This document shows, in pieces, positions 54,111-64,000 of a stretch of 64,000 nucleotides of DNA. The first letter of the stretch is position 1. Every line of letters starts with the position of its first letter. The DNA comes from Cephalotus follicularis (lineage: Eukaryota; Streptophyta; Magnoliopsida; Oxalidales; Cephalotaceae). The notes beneath the pieces are model-generated. The model did no database searches. It saw only the letters and a program-made list of their open reading frames with translations, and had not been told where the DNA came from. Made by a program: the position numbers and the translations under genes. The DNA lies in the NCBI GenBank assembly GCA_001972305.1, contig BDDD01002029.1, positions 18,946 through 82,945 on the forward strand, in the 5' to 3' direction.

Positions 54111-54581
54111 AACCGTAGAGCTTATGTGTTATATGATACTGGATCGACACACTCGGTTGTAGCGAGATCTTTTGTTCGGCATCTTGGGATGCCTTAGCAG
54201 TTGTTTCATCCAACTTTGGTTGTTTCTACCCCTATGGGGACATCTGTTGTGATATCTGAGTGTTTTTATGCTTGCCCACTTGTTTTCGATGATCGGATTC
54301 GTGATACGGATCTTTTTCCTATGGATATGTATGATTTCGATATGATTCTGGGTATGGATTGGTTGGATCGCCATAGGGCTACGATTGATTGTCATACTCG
54401 GAGGGTTTTGTTTTGAGATGTGGGTCGACCTGATTTTATTTATCAGGGTACACGGCCTATGAAAGATGTTGAGATCATATATGTTATGAAAGCTCAGAAG
54501 TTAGTAGCTAAGGGTGCCGAAGGGTTTCTAGCGGTTGTGAAGGATGTCTAAAGGGTCGAGCCTCGCGTTGAAGACTATCCT
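54111..54581 (+). pseudogene. Protease region of element E
   Basis: VLYDTGSTHSVVARSF has an intact D-T-G (Asp codon 54135-54137). MYDFDMILGMDWLDRHRATI is the second landmark (about 54333-54390). Three stops fall here: TAG 54195-54197, TGA 54414-54416 and TAA 54549-54551; the sense codons they replace would be CAG, CGA and CAA, each one C-to-T away. Confidence 0.9.
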
Positions 54582-56291
54582 GTGGTTAGGGAGTTTTCTG
54601 ATGTGTTTCTGGAGGAGTTACCGGGTTTGCCACCGCAACGGGAAGTGGAGTTTACCATTGAGCTCATTCCTGGGGCGGCACCTATATCTAAAGCACCTTA
54701 TAGGATGGCACCGCTTGAGTTGCAAGAGCTGAATGAGCAGTTGCAAGAGTTGTTAGATCGGGGTTTTATTTGGCCTAGTGTTTCGCCGTGGGGAGCTCCA
54801 GTTTTGTTTGTGAAGAAGAAAGACGGATCTATGAGACTGTGTATTGACTATAGAGAACTAAATCGGATCACTATTCGTAATAAATACCCTTTGCCTAGGA
54901 TTGATGACCTATTTGATCAACTCCAAGGTGCGCAGTATTTTTCTAAGATCGATTTGAGATCTGGATATCATCAGTTGCAGATAAAAGATGAAGATGTGCC
55001 TAAGACCGCTTTTCGCACACGGTATGGGCATTATGAATTTCTGGTGATGCCGTTTGGGCTTACGAATGCACCGGCAGTTTTCATGGACCTTATGAATCAG
55101 GTTTTTCATGAGTTTTTGGATCGGTTTGTGATTGTGTTCATCGATGATATCCTCGTGTATTCGAAATCGAAGGAAGAACATGAAGATCAACTTCGTATAG
55201 TGCTTGGTATTCTGAGGAAGAATCAGCTATATGCAAAGTTCTCGAAATGTGAGTTCTGGTTGGAACAGGTGGCGTTTTTAGGCCATGTGGTTACAGCGGA
55301 AGGGATTACTGTGGATCCTGCTAAGGTTGAAGCTATTACTAAATGGCCGAGACCTACTACAGTATCGGAGGTTCAGAGCTTTTTGGGTTTAGCTGGTTAC
55401 TATAGGCGGTTCGTGGAAGGCTTCTCCTCCATAGCCTTGCCACTGACTCAGCTTATGAGGAAGGGAACGAAGTTTGTGTGGAATGATGAACGGGAGGCAA
55501 GCTTCGAGAAAATGAAGAACGGTCTTGTGTCTGCACCGATTCTTCGTTTACCATCTGGGTCGGGAGGATACCATGTTTATAGTGATGCTTCTAAAAAGGG
55601 TTTGGGTTGTGTTCTGATGCAGCATGGTCATGTGATAGCATACGCTTCAAGACAGTTGAAGCCTTACGAGTTGAATTACCCTACACATGATCTCGAGTTG
55701 GCGGCAGTTGTGTTTTCATTGAAGATTTGGAGGCACTACTTGTATGGAGAAACTGGTGATGTCTTTACCGATCATAAGAGTCTCAAGTACATCTTCACGC
55801 AAAAGGAGTTGAATATGCATCATAGGCGTTGGTTAGGGCTTTTGAAGGATTACGATCTGAATATTCAGTACCACCTTGGTAAAGCAAACGTGGTAGCTGA
55901 TGCTCTGAGTAGGAAGAGTTCTGGGAGTGTGGCGACTTTGGTTACTCAGTCACAATTGATAGCAGATATGGAGCGATTGGATTTGAATCTGTTTGTTCGA
56001 GGTTCAGATGGATATATGTCTAGCATGAGTATGGAGCCTACCCTTATATCTCGAATTAAGGCAGCTCAGAGTGATGATGGCGAGCTTTGGGCCTTGGTTC
56101 AGAATGTTGAAAAGGGTAAACAGTCAGATTTTTGTGTGGATAAGCATGGAGTGATCTGGTTGGGTAGTCGATTGTGTGTTCCGGCAGATACTTCTATCAG
56201 AGATGTTGTCTTGTCTGAAGCGCATAGCTCTCCATTCTCTATACATACAGGTTCTACAAAAATGTACAGAGACTTGAAGGAAAATTTCTAG
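54582..56291 (+). pseudogene. pol: Reverse transcriptase, RNase H and start of integrase, element E
   Basis: 569 codons without a stop. [69 protein letters not shown], catalytic F-I-D-D at 55137-55148. Connection: [16 protein letters not shown]. RNase [63 protein letters not shown]. The integrase zinc region begins ([20 protein letters not shown]). The stop TAG at 56289-56291 stands where Trp (TGG) is expected. All RT and RNase H landmarks are intact. Confidence 0.95.
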
Positions 56292-57470
56292 TGGAGCGGA
56301 ATGAAAAGGGATGTAGCGGAGTTTGTCGGGAAGTGTTTGGTCTGTCAGCAGGTCAAGATCGAACACCAGCGTGCAAATGGTTTGTTACAGCCCTTGGAAG
56401 TTCCGGTATGGAAATGGGAGAGTATTGCGATGGATTTTGTTACTGGCTTGCTGAGAACTTACAGGAGAAACGATGCTATTTGGGTTGTGGTAGATCGGTT
56501 GACCAAATCAGCTCACTTCTTGGCAATCCGAGAGGACTTTTCTGTGGACAGTTTGGTGGAGGTTTTCCAGCGGGAGATTGTGAGACTGCATGGGACTCCC
56601 GTATCTATTGTTTCGGATAGGGATCCCCGTTTCACATCACGGTTTTGGAAGGGGTTTCAGAAAGCTTGGGGTACGAGGCTAAATTTTAGTACAGCTTTCC
56701 ATCCACAGGCAGATGGGCAGACAGAGAGGACCATTTAGACCTTAGAAGATATGTTGAGGTCTTGTGCTTTGGAGTGGACTGGGAGCTGGGACGAGTATCT
56801 GAGCCTTGTAGAGTTCGCCTACAATAACAGTTGGCATGCTAGTATTCGTATGGATCCGTTTGAAGCTCTTTATGGGAGGAAATGTCGAGCTTCGACATGC
56901 TGGGATGAAGTTGGAGAAAGAGTTATCGAGGGGCCAGAGCTAGTACGAATCACTACTGAGAAAGTGGCTATAGCAAGGGTGAGGTTGAAGGCAGCTCAAT
57001 CTCGACAGAAAAGATATGCAGACAGACACCGGAATGACTTAGAGTTCAAAGTAGGTGAACATGTGTTCTTAAAAGTTTCACCTTGGAAAGGCGTCCGACG
57101 GTTCGGACTGAAGGGAAAGTTGAGTCCTCGGTTTATAGGACCGTTTGAAGTTCTGGAGAGGGTTGGCACAGTTGCGTATCGGTTAGCTTTGCCTCCACAG
57201 TTAGTACATGTTCATAATGTGTTCCATGTGTCCTTGTTAAGGGGCTATCAGTATCATCCCCTACACGTGGTCCACTATCCTCTGGACAGCATTCGGGAGG
57301 ATCTATCTTGTGATGAGGAGGCGGATGCAATTCTGGATCGAAAGCAACGGGTTACACGTAGCAAGACCGTTTCGTTTGTAAAGGTGTTGTGGAGGAACCA
57401 TCCCGAACGTGAGGCTACTTGGGAGATGGAGGAGCAACTTTGGGAACGATACCCTCGTTTGTTCGTTTAA
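56292..57470 (+). pseudogene. pol: Integrase and chromodomain-like tail of element E
   Basis: The zinc part ends CLVCQQVKIEHQ. Catalytic core: MDFVTGLLRTYRRNDAIWVV and VDRLTKSAHF (first Asp), SIVSDRDPRFTSRFW (second Asp), QADGQTERTI then TAG at 56736-56738 in place of Gln. The C-terminal part has [35 protein letters not shown] and [13 protein letters not shown]. The chromodomain-like end reads VKVLWRNHPEREATWEMEEQ before TAA (57468-57470). The DDE triad is present. Confidence 0.93.
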
Positions 57471-57510
57471 GGTATGTGTATGTTAAAATTTCGGGACGAA
57501 ATCTTCTTTT

Positions 57511-57523
57511 TAGGGGGGGTGGA
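57511..57523 (+). other. Polypurine tract of E
   Basis: TAGGGGGGGTGGA directly before the 3' LTR. Confidence 0.9.
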
Positions 57524-60358
57524 TGTAATACCCTGCTTGCCTGTACGTATTTTCTTACGGGTTTTATCTGTTTCGTTTAAGTATTTGTTTGTTTTACGTT
57601 GGGTTTATGTTTTCGGGCTGACTCGTACCAGCCTTGGTTTTGGGCATGTTAGTATGAACATTATGTTTGGTAAGTTGGTCATATTATTATTATTACAAAC
57701 CAATTTATAAATACATAATTATAATCTTTTAAAACAAATTATTTTTAAAATCCCTATTTCTTTTAATTTCCTAAATCCTTTTTAATCTCTTTTCTCTACC
57801 TCCCTTATCTCTCCCGTCACCTTCTCCACTCAATCTTTTTCTATCCATAATCTTCTCCCACTTTCCTTCTTCTCTTCCTGGGAATCTGCCTATATTCCTT
57901 ATCCAAAATATTGGTTTTTCCTTTTTGCTCTTCTTTCCCGTTTTGCTTCCTTTTTGCTATTTATGTGAGACAATGCCATGGAAACGGCTATCTCTTTCTG
58001 TGTGTTGCTGCTGCCGAACTTGCTGTGTCATTGAGGATGTGATTTATGTGTCTTATTACTCCATTAGTAAGGTTAGTTTCATAAAGGTTCAATTCAATAA
58101 TTGTTTTAATGTTAATGGTATGGCACAATCAAAACTTTGAGTGTATGTTTCTCTCCTTTGATTATGTCGAACAACTGTGATCTTCTTCAGTTAGTGTCGC
58201 CATTGCAGGTTAGTTGATGCTTATTTGTGATGGTTATGCTATTAAATTTATTCATAAATTATTTTAGCATGTATAAGTTTCTAGAGAAGGAGTTGTCTAA
58301 AATTCTGCCTTCTTGTTTTTCTATCAAATAAATCCTGTGTTAGCAGCCATCTGTAGACATCTAGGGAGTGTTATATAATCTAGTTTTGATGCATGTGAGT
58401 GTGATAAGTGGACTGAATTGGGTTATGCAATGGTATGCTATGGTTTAAGTCCCTGACACCTTTAAATAATTCGATGTCAAGATGTTCCTGTCAAATTCTG
58501 TGTTATAACATCGTTTTACATGCCATATAAAGTTGTTTTTAATATCGGTAATCTTCTAGTGTCAAAAAAACTGAGTTTTGGCAACTAAATTGAACAAAAC
58601 TGCACAAAACTGCTGTTTTGTCACCCAGAGCAGTCGACTGCCCATATGAACAGTCGGCTGTTTGGTTTGAGTAGTCGGCTGTCTTGTGCGAACAGTCGAC
58701 TGTTTTGTGTTGGGTAGTCGGCTGGACCCCTGATTCAGTCGACTGCCTGCAGTCCAGGTTGAGTAGTCGACTGGCCCTATTGTGTAGTCGACTGCCACTC
58801 CTTGAACAGTCGACTGGATCCCTGAAACAGTCGGCTGGTTTGTCCTGTAACTTTTTGTTTTCATCCGTTTACTCTTCCGATGAATCAGGGTCTGTTTTAA
58901 ACATCATTATTATTCTGTTTTATGACCGAAATGAATTTTAGACCCTTATTTGAATATGGTTATGTTGTATAGATTATTGTGCTTCGCGAGGCTATTAAGT
59001 TTACCGGATATTCGTAAGTTAGTCTGTGATCGCATAACGTACGGACCTTCGTTCCTTGATACACTCTTACTGATTTTATTAGAGTACAAATTCAGTTCTG
59101 TTTTGAGAATAAAATACGGATTCTTTGTTCGGTTTTATCTGAATTGAATCTGTTTTGTTTTAATGGGATGTACGGATATTCTGCTCTTTGCTACTATCTT
59201 CGATTTTAGCGAAATAAAATCAGTTTTGGACTTCTGAAATATTTGAAATGAATTCAGTTTTATGATATGTTTTATTTGGCTTTATGAACTAAGTATATTT
59301 TGCATGCCTCAAATGAAGTCAGTTTGATATTTTGCGAAAACGAATATTTCTGACTTTATGAATTCAGCTGTGATATGCCTCTTTATTGTGGAAATAAAAG
59401 AGTTGCTTTTTATTATGAAAAGTATAGGTTATGTGAAACTATATCGTTTGAGAAGGATTTATGATTATGTTTGGGAAACCTTTCCATGTATTTTAAATTG
59501 ATTTGATGAAATCAAGTTTTTGAAATGGTGAAATACTAAGCTTTTATAACCACCTATGGGGGTACCATAGGCATGCTGTGGGCCTGGCACGGGGGCATGA
59601 CACTTTCCGTAACAGTGTGATTAGTTTACGGCGTCTCTCTGGGATATCCTTGGATAAGATTTGTGATAGAGGCGTATGGATCGATCCTAGTTATATGTTT
59701 TCGGATATGTTATGATATGGGAATTGTATGTGTAGTGCCGTACACTGCAATTCTTTTTGGCAAAGTGGGTGTCACGAACCCCTTGCTACTATGTGTTTCT
59801 GATATGTTATGGGTTTTGGTGCTGAGTTATGGAACCTATGTTTTGTAAAGGTATACATTATGGTTTCAAGTTATGAACTTGGTTTACATGTTTTGCCGTG
59901 GGCATTTACAAAGTATGTTTAAACTATTTTATCGCTTAAGATTTCAGCTTTAAGGTACTTTTGGAAATCTTCCAGCTTTAAAATATTGTTTACTGTTTTA
60001 CATTCTATATTCGTACTGAGGTTTGCTCAGCCGCATTTTTGTTTCCATGCGGCAGGTTATCAGGAGCGACGGGGCAATGTGTGATGAGAGTGACTCCCTT
60101 ATGTCTGAGGATCATCCAGGAGCTGATCCCTTTGTGTTTATGTGGTCATAGTGGACCCGTTTAATAAACAATATGTTAAATTCAGTTATGACTTTTGGAT
60201 TATGAATAAGTTACAGTTTATGATCAGTTTCAGTATGTTTTTGGATATGCTTTAAACCATCACGTATTTAATAAAGATGAGCTTTTCTAGTATGTTTAGT
60301 TATGATTAAGTTTTGTTATGGGCACCTGTAGCGACTCCCACTGCTCGGGGGTGTTACA
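57524..60358 (+). repeat. 3' LTR of element E
   Basis: 2835 bp, about 35 differences from the 5' LTR by eye. TATA box 57706-57713; palindrome array 58631-58837; hairpin 59553-59571; ends GGTGTTACA. Confidence 0.95.
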
Positions 60359-61569
60359 GGACCTGTTCCAAAGATTGTAGAGCATACTTGTCCCAATAGT
60401 GCTTTGAATAACAGAGTCAGCGTTTAGCGCCTTGTTCTCTGCCAAACAGGTTGGTTCCAACCCTGCATCCCTTTTTATATCCATAAAGGGAATTTCATAC
60501 CAATCTTTTAAAGGAATTGAGTAGTTTAAGAACCCTATGGGTCACCGATTGAGATGACCGTAAAGTTCACCCCCGACTGAGATGACCGTACAGGTCACTA
60601 CTAATTGAGATGACCGTGAAGGTCACCACCGATTGAGATGACCGTATAAGTCACCACGAAATGAGATGACCGCAGAGATCACCAACTGAGATGACCGCGA
60701 GGGCCACCAATTTAGATGAATCATAAGGATCAATGATTGTGATGGTAACCACAAGGTCGCTGTTCTAAACACACTAGCGTTAGAGAAGGTCTAACAAGGC
60801 TAATAATCACCTTCTCTTTTCTCCACTGCTCTACTTATAATTGTTACCCTAGTCTGCCCAATATGACTACGCCAGTTCTATCTCGGCTTCTTTGCCTATG
60901 GCACCAAGAGTGCCTAGTCTACTCTAGCTCGCCAGAGGAGGCCAAGGAGAGTTATATGTGTCCCAAGATGATTTTGAATGGCTGTGGTCTACCACCTCGG
61001 CAGAGGAGGCTGAGGTGAACTTATATGTTCTCCGAGATGGTTTGGAGTATTATAGATGGTGATTGATAATGGAATGGTTTTGTTATGGTTATGGATTGTT
61101 GTTGATGATCACTTCTATTATTAGATTAATTGTTGGCTTTATGCATCTTGCATGTCATGCATTCTCATACGCTTATAAAGTATAGCCTACACAACCAAGG
61201 GTTGACCCATTCTTGAAATGGGTCAGGTTCAGGTGATGCAGCATAGTGACTAGTTGGGCTAGATCGCAGAGTAAGGCTTCTTCTTTAGTGCATTTCCGTT
61301 CGACTTACCTTGTATAAGAGTTTAATATGTAAGGAATGTTATAAAGCAGTTATATTTGACCTGCCAGCTTGTGGCAGAGCTTAAGTTATAAGACAAGGAT
61401 GTATGCTTTTGGGTTTATCCACGCATGATATTTAATGGTTATTTCCGTATGCATAATTCTGATTTAAAGCTTTAAATGTATTGCATATTTTGGATGATGT
61501 AAATGAATTGTATGGACGACATGCCACATGTCGGACCATGGGGTCCTCCTCATGGTTCGGGGCGTGACA
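60359..61569 (+). repeat. 3' LTR of element A, part 3
   Basis: Resumes with GGACCTGTTCCAAAG, matching about 5543-6764. It contains the about 28-bp hairpin array at 60553-60720 (unit starts 60553, 60581, 60609, 60637, 60664, 60690, 60715) and ends GCGTGACA before the TSD CTTAT. Confidence 0.92.
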
Positions 61570-62206
61570 CTTATGATTGTCCAATTATTCATTCCTAATC
61601 GCATTAGAAATTTATAATCGAAATAAAAGAATTAAACCCTGATTTTAATTCTTTATTACATGAGATTATTAATCAATTAATCTCGGTTATCCTAATGATC
61701 AACATCGACATCTAACAAGGCATATTGACCCCTAGGTAATATGAATATAACCTTGAACCTCGAACTACAGTTACGTGCTCATATAATCCCTCTACCGACA
61801 TGCTCGAATTAAACCTAGGACAAGGAACATGTTAGGCCCTAACAGTTCATTCATTAAAATGATATTATTGGTAATTAGCTATTAGAAACCCTTTCTAATT
61901 AACTGATCTCTGATATTGGAATCAATATTCCAATACCTTTTCATCTCGGCCAGGAAATCTTATAGCTAATAACCCTAAGCATAAACTCCATTCACTGGGA
62001 GTAGTAGATTCTATCTTGCTCACTCACATATCTTCATGCATAATCTACCATATCCAACTAATACTTGTATACTCCTCATGGTTAGAACATGTACTTAAAT
62101 ATCATCAAAGTATGATATCATATACACAAGGCATATAGTGGTGGCTCAGGTCTAAGGACCACATACTCTACTACAATACAGGAAGCCTGTCTGACATGTA
62201 AGTAAA
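61570..62206. other. Host flank right of element A
   Basis: Begins with the second CTTAT copy. AT-rich, no gene seen. Together with 3641-4429 it is the pre-insertion locus and may be part of an old antisense copia-type LTR, a guess from sequence style. Confidence 0.35.
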
Positions 62207-64000
62207 TGTAACGACCTAGATCCAATTTGGCATTGGGACTTTGTGTTTTGGGCCTTTGGAATTTTTTTTCCTTTTCTTTTGGATAAAAGAAGTTGGGCCT
62301 TAAGTCCTTGGTTGTTGGGCTGGTTGCTTGGTGGTTGGTGTGGTCTGATTCTAGATGATGCATTTTGGGGGGATAGTGAAGTATGTGTGCACGTGGGTGT
62401 GGAAAATGTGTAAGAGTTGCAGTGTTCCATCTTTTCAAGCACACAACTATCACGTCAAGGAGCCGTTGTGCCTGTTGGGAACGCCAAAACTGGGTAGTTA
62501 AGTATGAGTTTTCTGTACTTCTTTCTTCTTCTTCATCTTCAGCGTTTTCTACATTGTTGAAGGCAAGTTTTGCTGTGAAGTTGCTCCCTTGTGTTTGTAG
62601 AGGTGAACTCTTCCTTTCTTCGTCTTCTTTCCTCTGTTTGTTTGGCAAGGTGCGTGCTAAACCTCCCCTTTCGTGGCAAAGGCAGAGATGACAATGGTTT
62701 TTGTGATGCTCCATGGTGGAATGTTGAGCTTGGGATGGTCAGGGTGACGATCCGAGGAGTCGATTATTCATTGTAGGCTTCATGCATGTTTTCCTCTGTT
62801 TTCGGTTACTGACTGTGCTAAGTTTGTCTTTCTTTGTTCTTGTAGCTGAGGAGCCGTGCGTGGATCCTGAGCTATAGGAAGAGGTGTGGAGGTGCAGTTA
62901 AGTGGTGAGTGGGACATTCCTTCTTTTATCTTGAAACAGTTGAGAGTCTTAAGCTATTTTGTATCCTCTGGTTTTTGTTATTTCCATCCATGGTGTCTTT
63001 GTTCTGGGAGTTCTCTCTTCCTTGTTTGACATATTTCCCTTCGGTTGATATTGATTTTCGAGCTGGTGAGCTCGAGGTTCAGGGTGATATTTCCCCTTGT
63101 TTATCCTGTTTATATATGTCATAACTTTTGTTGATACCATGTGTTGTTGAGAATGAATTATGGATACTGGTTACTGGGAAATGCGAGGACCGATGTGATG
63201 CTCTTCTATGGGATTCCCGAAGAAGGATGGCCTTGGACGGTGATTCGCCAACCTCCTAGTTGATGTTCTCATACACAATTGCCGATGAGGGTGGTGCCTT
63301 AGCGGTAATTCACTGGCCCCTCAGTCGATGTTCGTGATCTGCTATGCCTCCCAGGGGCTGGGTTTAACAATGATCAGTCGGCACCTCTGGTGGAAGGCCA
63401 AGACTTGTGGCTCTCTGTATCGATACATGGCAGGCGGTGCACTCCCTGCAAGCCTATGATCTTCTTCTCTAGTCAGGGACTATTGAGATATGCTGTCATG
63501 AAACTCGGTGCCAGCAGATGTTTGGATATGGCCGAGGTGAAAGGCTGAGGTGGGTTTGGTAATGTGGCAGGTACCAGTGTTCCTCTGATCAATTGATCCC
63601 TGGAATTCTAGATCCTTTTTATTGGGTCCTCGGGAAATTGGTTTGGATACTTTGCTTTACTTTTGTCTCTCTTTTAATTGTTTCTCGGCATTATTGATTT
63701 TATAAATCTCTTGCTTTATTTATATTTCAAGTAGTCTTTTGATTCTTGTTGAGTGTCCTCGGACGGTTGGCCGAGGTGAGCTTGTTGGCCAGTTAGGCAT
63801 AACCTTCTGTTCAGTGTCCAGTGTCGTCGGACGCTTATGGAATGCTTTCTTTCCCCTCTCACTAGTCTTTGGACTAATCCCCTCCCAGGTTGTTTTGCAG
63901 TTGAGGAACAGGTGAAGTTCTTCTTGTCGTCGGACCACTAAGGATATTTTAGCAAGGTAGACCGAGGAGTAGACACCTCCCCTGGCCTTTGGGCTAGTTC
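62207..64000 (+). mobile_element. Probable LTR of a further Tekay-type element, cut by the window end
   Basis: TGTAACGACCTAGATCC at 62207 is the kind of start seen in A, D, E and H (TGTAAKRACC). The rest is typical long-LTR sequence: G/T-rich, CT-rich leader, no coding domain, and diverged internal repeats near 63225-63345 and 63750-63850 with CGGACGGTTGG/GTCGGACG motifs. There is no LTR end, primer site or partner in the window. Confidence 0.45.

Larger units (their letters stand above)
49890..60358 (+). mobile_element. Element E: complete Tekay-type chromovirus in A's 3' LTR
   Basis: Two LTRs of equal length (2835 bp; 49890-52724 and 57524-60358), starting TGTAATACCC. Flanking 5-mers are AGACC and GGACC, a TSD with one mismatch. 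Total 10469 bp. By eye the LTRs differ at only about 35 sites, the closest pair in the window, so E is probably the youngest complete element. The whole gag-pol is colinear in one frame and broken only by seven stops. The 5' LTR ends TATA instead of TACA. Confidence 0.95.
4435..61569 (+). mobile_element. Element A: Ty3/gypsy Tekay-type chromovirus, outermost of the nest
   Basis: The element runs from a 5' LTR (TGTAAGCCCC...GTGACA) to a matching 3' LTR (TGAAAGCCCT...GTGACA). It is flanked by a perfect 5-bp TSD, CTTAT, at 4430-4434 and 61570-61574. It has an initiator tRNA-Met primer site, gag with two zinc knuckles, protease, RT, RNase H, integrase and a C-terminal chromodomain-like tail, in the gypsy order. 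Three later insertions (B, H, E) total about 47.6 kb; without them A is about 9.5 kb. As the outer element it must predate B, H and E. It is non-autonomous: many stops, and the RT catalytic block is deleted. Confidence 0.93.

Noticed and set aside
4435..61569. Integrated plant pararetrovirus
   Set aside because: Integrase, LTRs, TSDs and chromodomain tails are present, and no movement or coat protein is seen; these are LTR retrotransposons.
62118..62714. 198-codon minus-strand frame
   Set aside because: Low-complexity His/Pro/Lys-rich text across an LTR start; no domain or splice signals.

Overview
This is nuclear DNA from a flowering plant, probably a eudicot. The species cannot be told from the sequence. 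Nearly the whole window is one nest of LTR retrotransposons up to four levels deep. I resolved it by pairing LTRs and finding the short target-site duplication (TSD) at each junction. Very little host DNA remains: about 4.4 kb at the left edge, which may hold degraded exons of an unidentified minus-strand gene, and about 0.6 kb at the right, after which another LTR seems to begin at 62207.

Layout. Level 1: element A, a Ty3/gypsy Tekay/Del-type chromovirus, spans 4435-61569 with TSD CTTAT on both sides; without its insertions it is about 9.5 kb. Level 2: A was split by B, a Ty1/copia element (10034-44287, TSD GTGTA), which landed in A's RNase H domain. A's 3' LTR was split by H, a solo LTR (46361-49251), and by E, a complete chromovirus (49890-60358). 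Level 3: B's leader was split by C, a Tat-lineage gypsy element (12767-25308, TSD AAAAT), and by D, a Tekay-type chromovirus (25603-37079). Level 4: C carries a solo LTR, F (15154-16275, TSD GGAGA). D's 3' LTR carries G, an antisense solo LTR of the B family (35528-36829, TSD GTTAT).

Coding content. All gag-pol genes are dead. Nearly every premature stop I examined can be reached by one C:G to T:A transition, the mark expected of deamination in methylated DNA. E is cleanest: gag to chromodomain in one uninterrupted frame broken by seven stops. A has lost the catalytic YxDD block of reverse transcriptase. D has a 260-bp tandem duplication that shifts the gag frame. C carries two RNase H domains and a spliced antisense gene between pol and its 3' LTR, both known traits of the Tat lineage.

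Most unusual signal. The LTRs of at least five families (D, E, B/G, F, H; both superfamilies) carry clusters of short palindromes centred on GTCGAC. Their spacing is strikingly constant at 19-22 bp, two helical turns, while the spacers differ. The arms differ by family but stay symmetric. The pattern is repeated in both LTRs of D, E and B. It looks like helically phased binding sites for a symmetric dimer shared across unrelated retrotransposons. A and C lack it and carry other tandem arrays. A second structural signal is a terminal LTR hairpin in the B family with compensatory base changes between copies.
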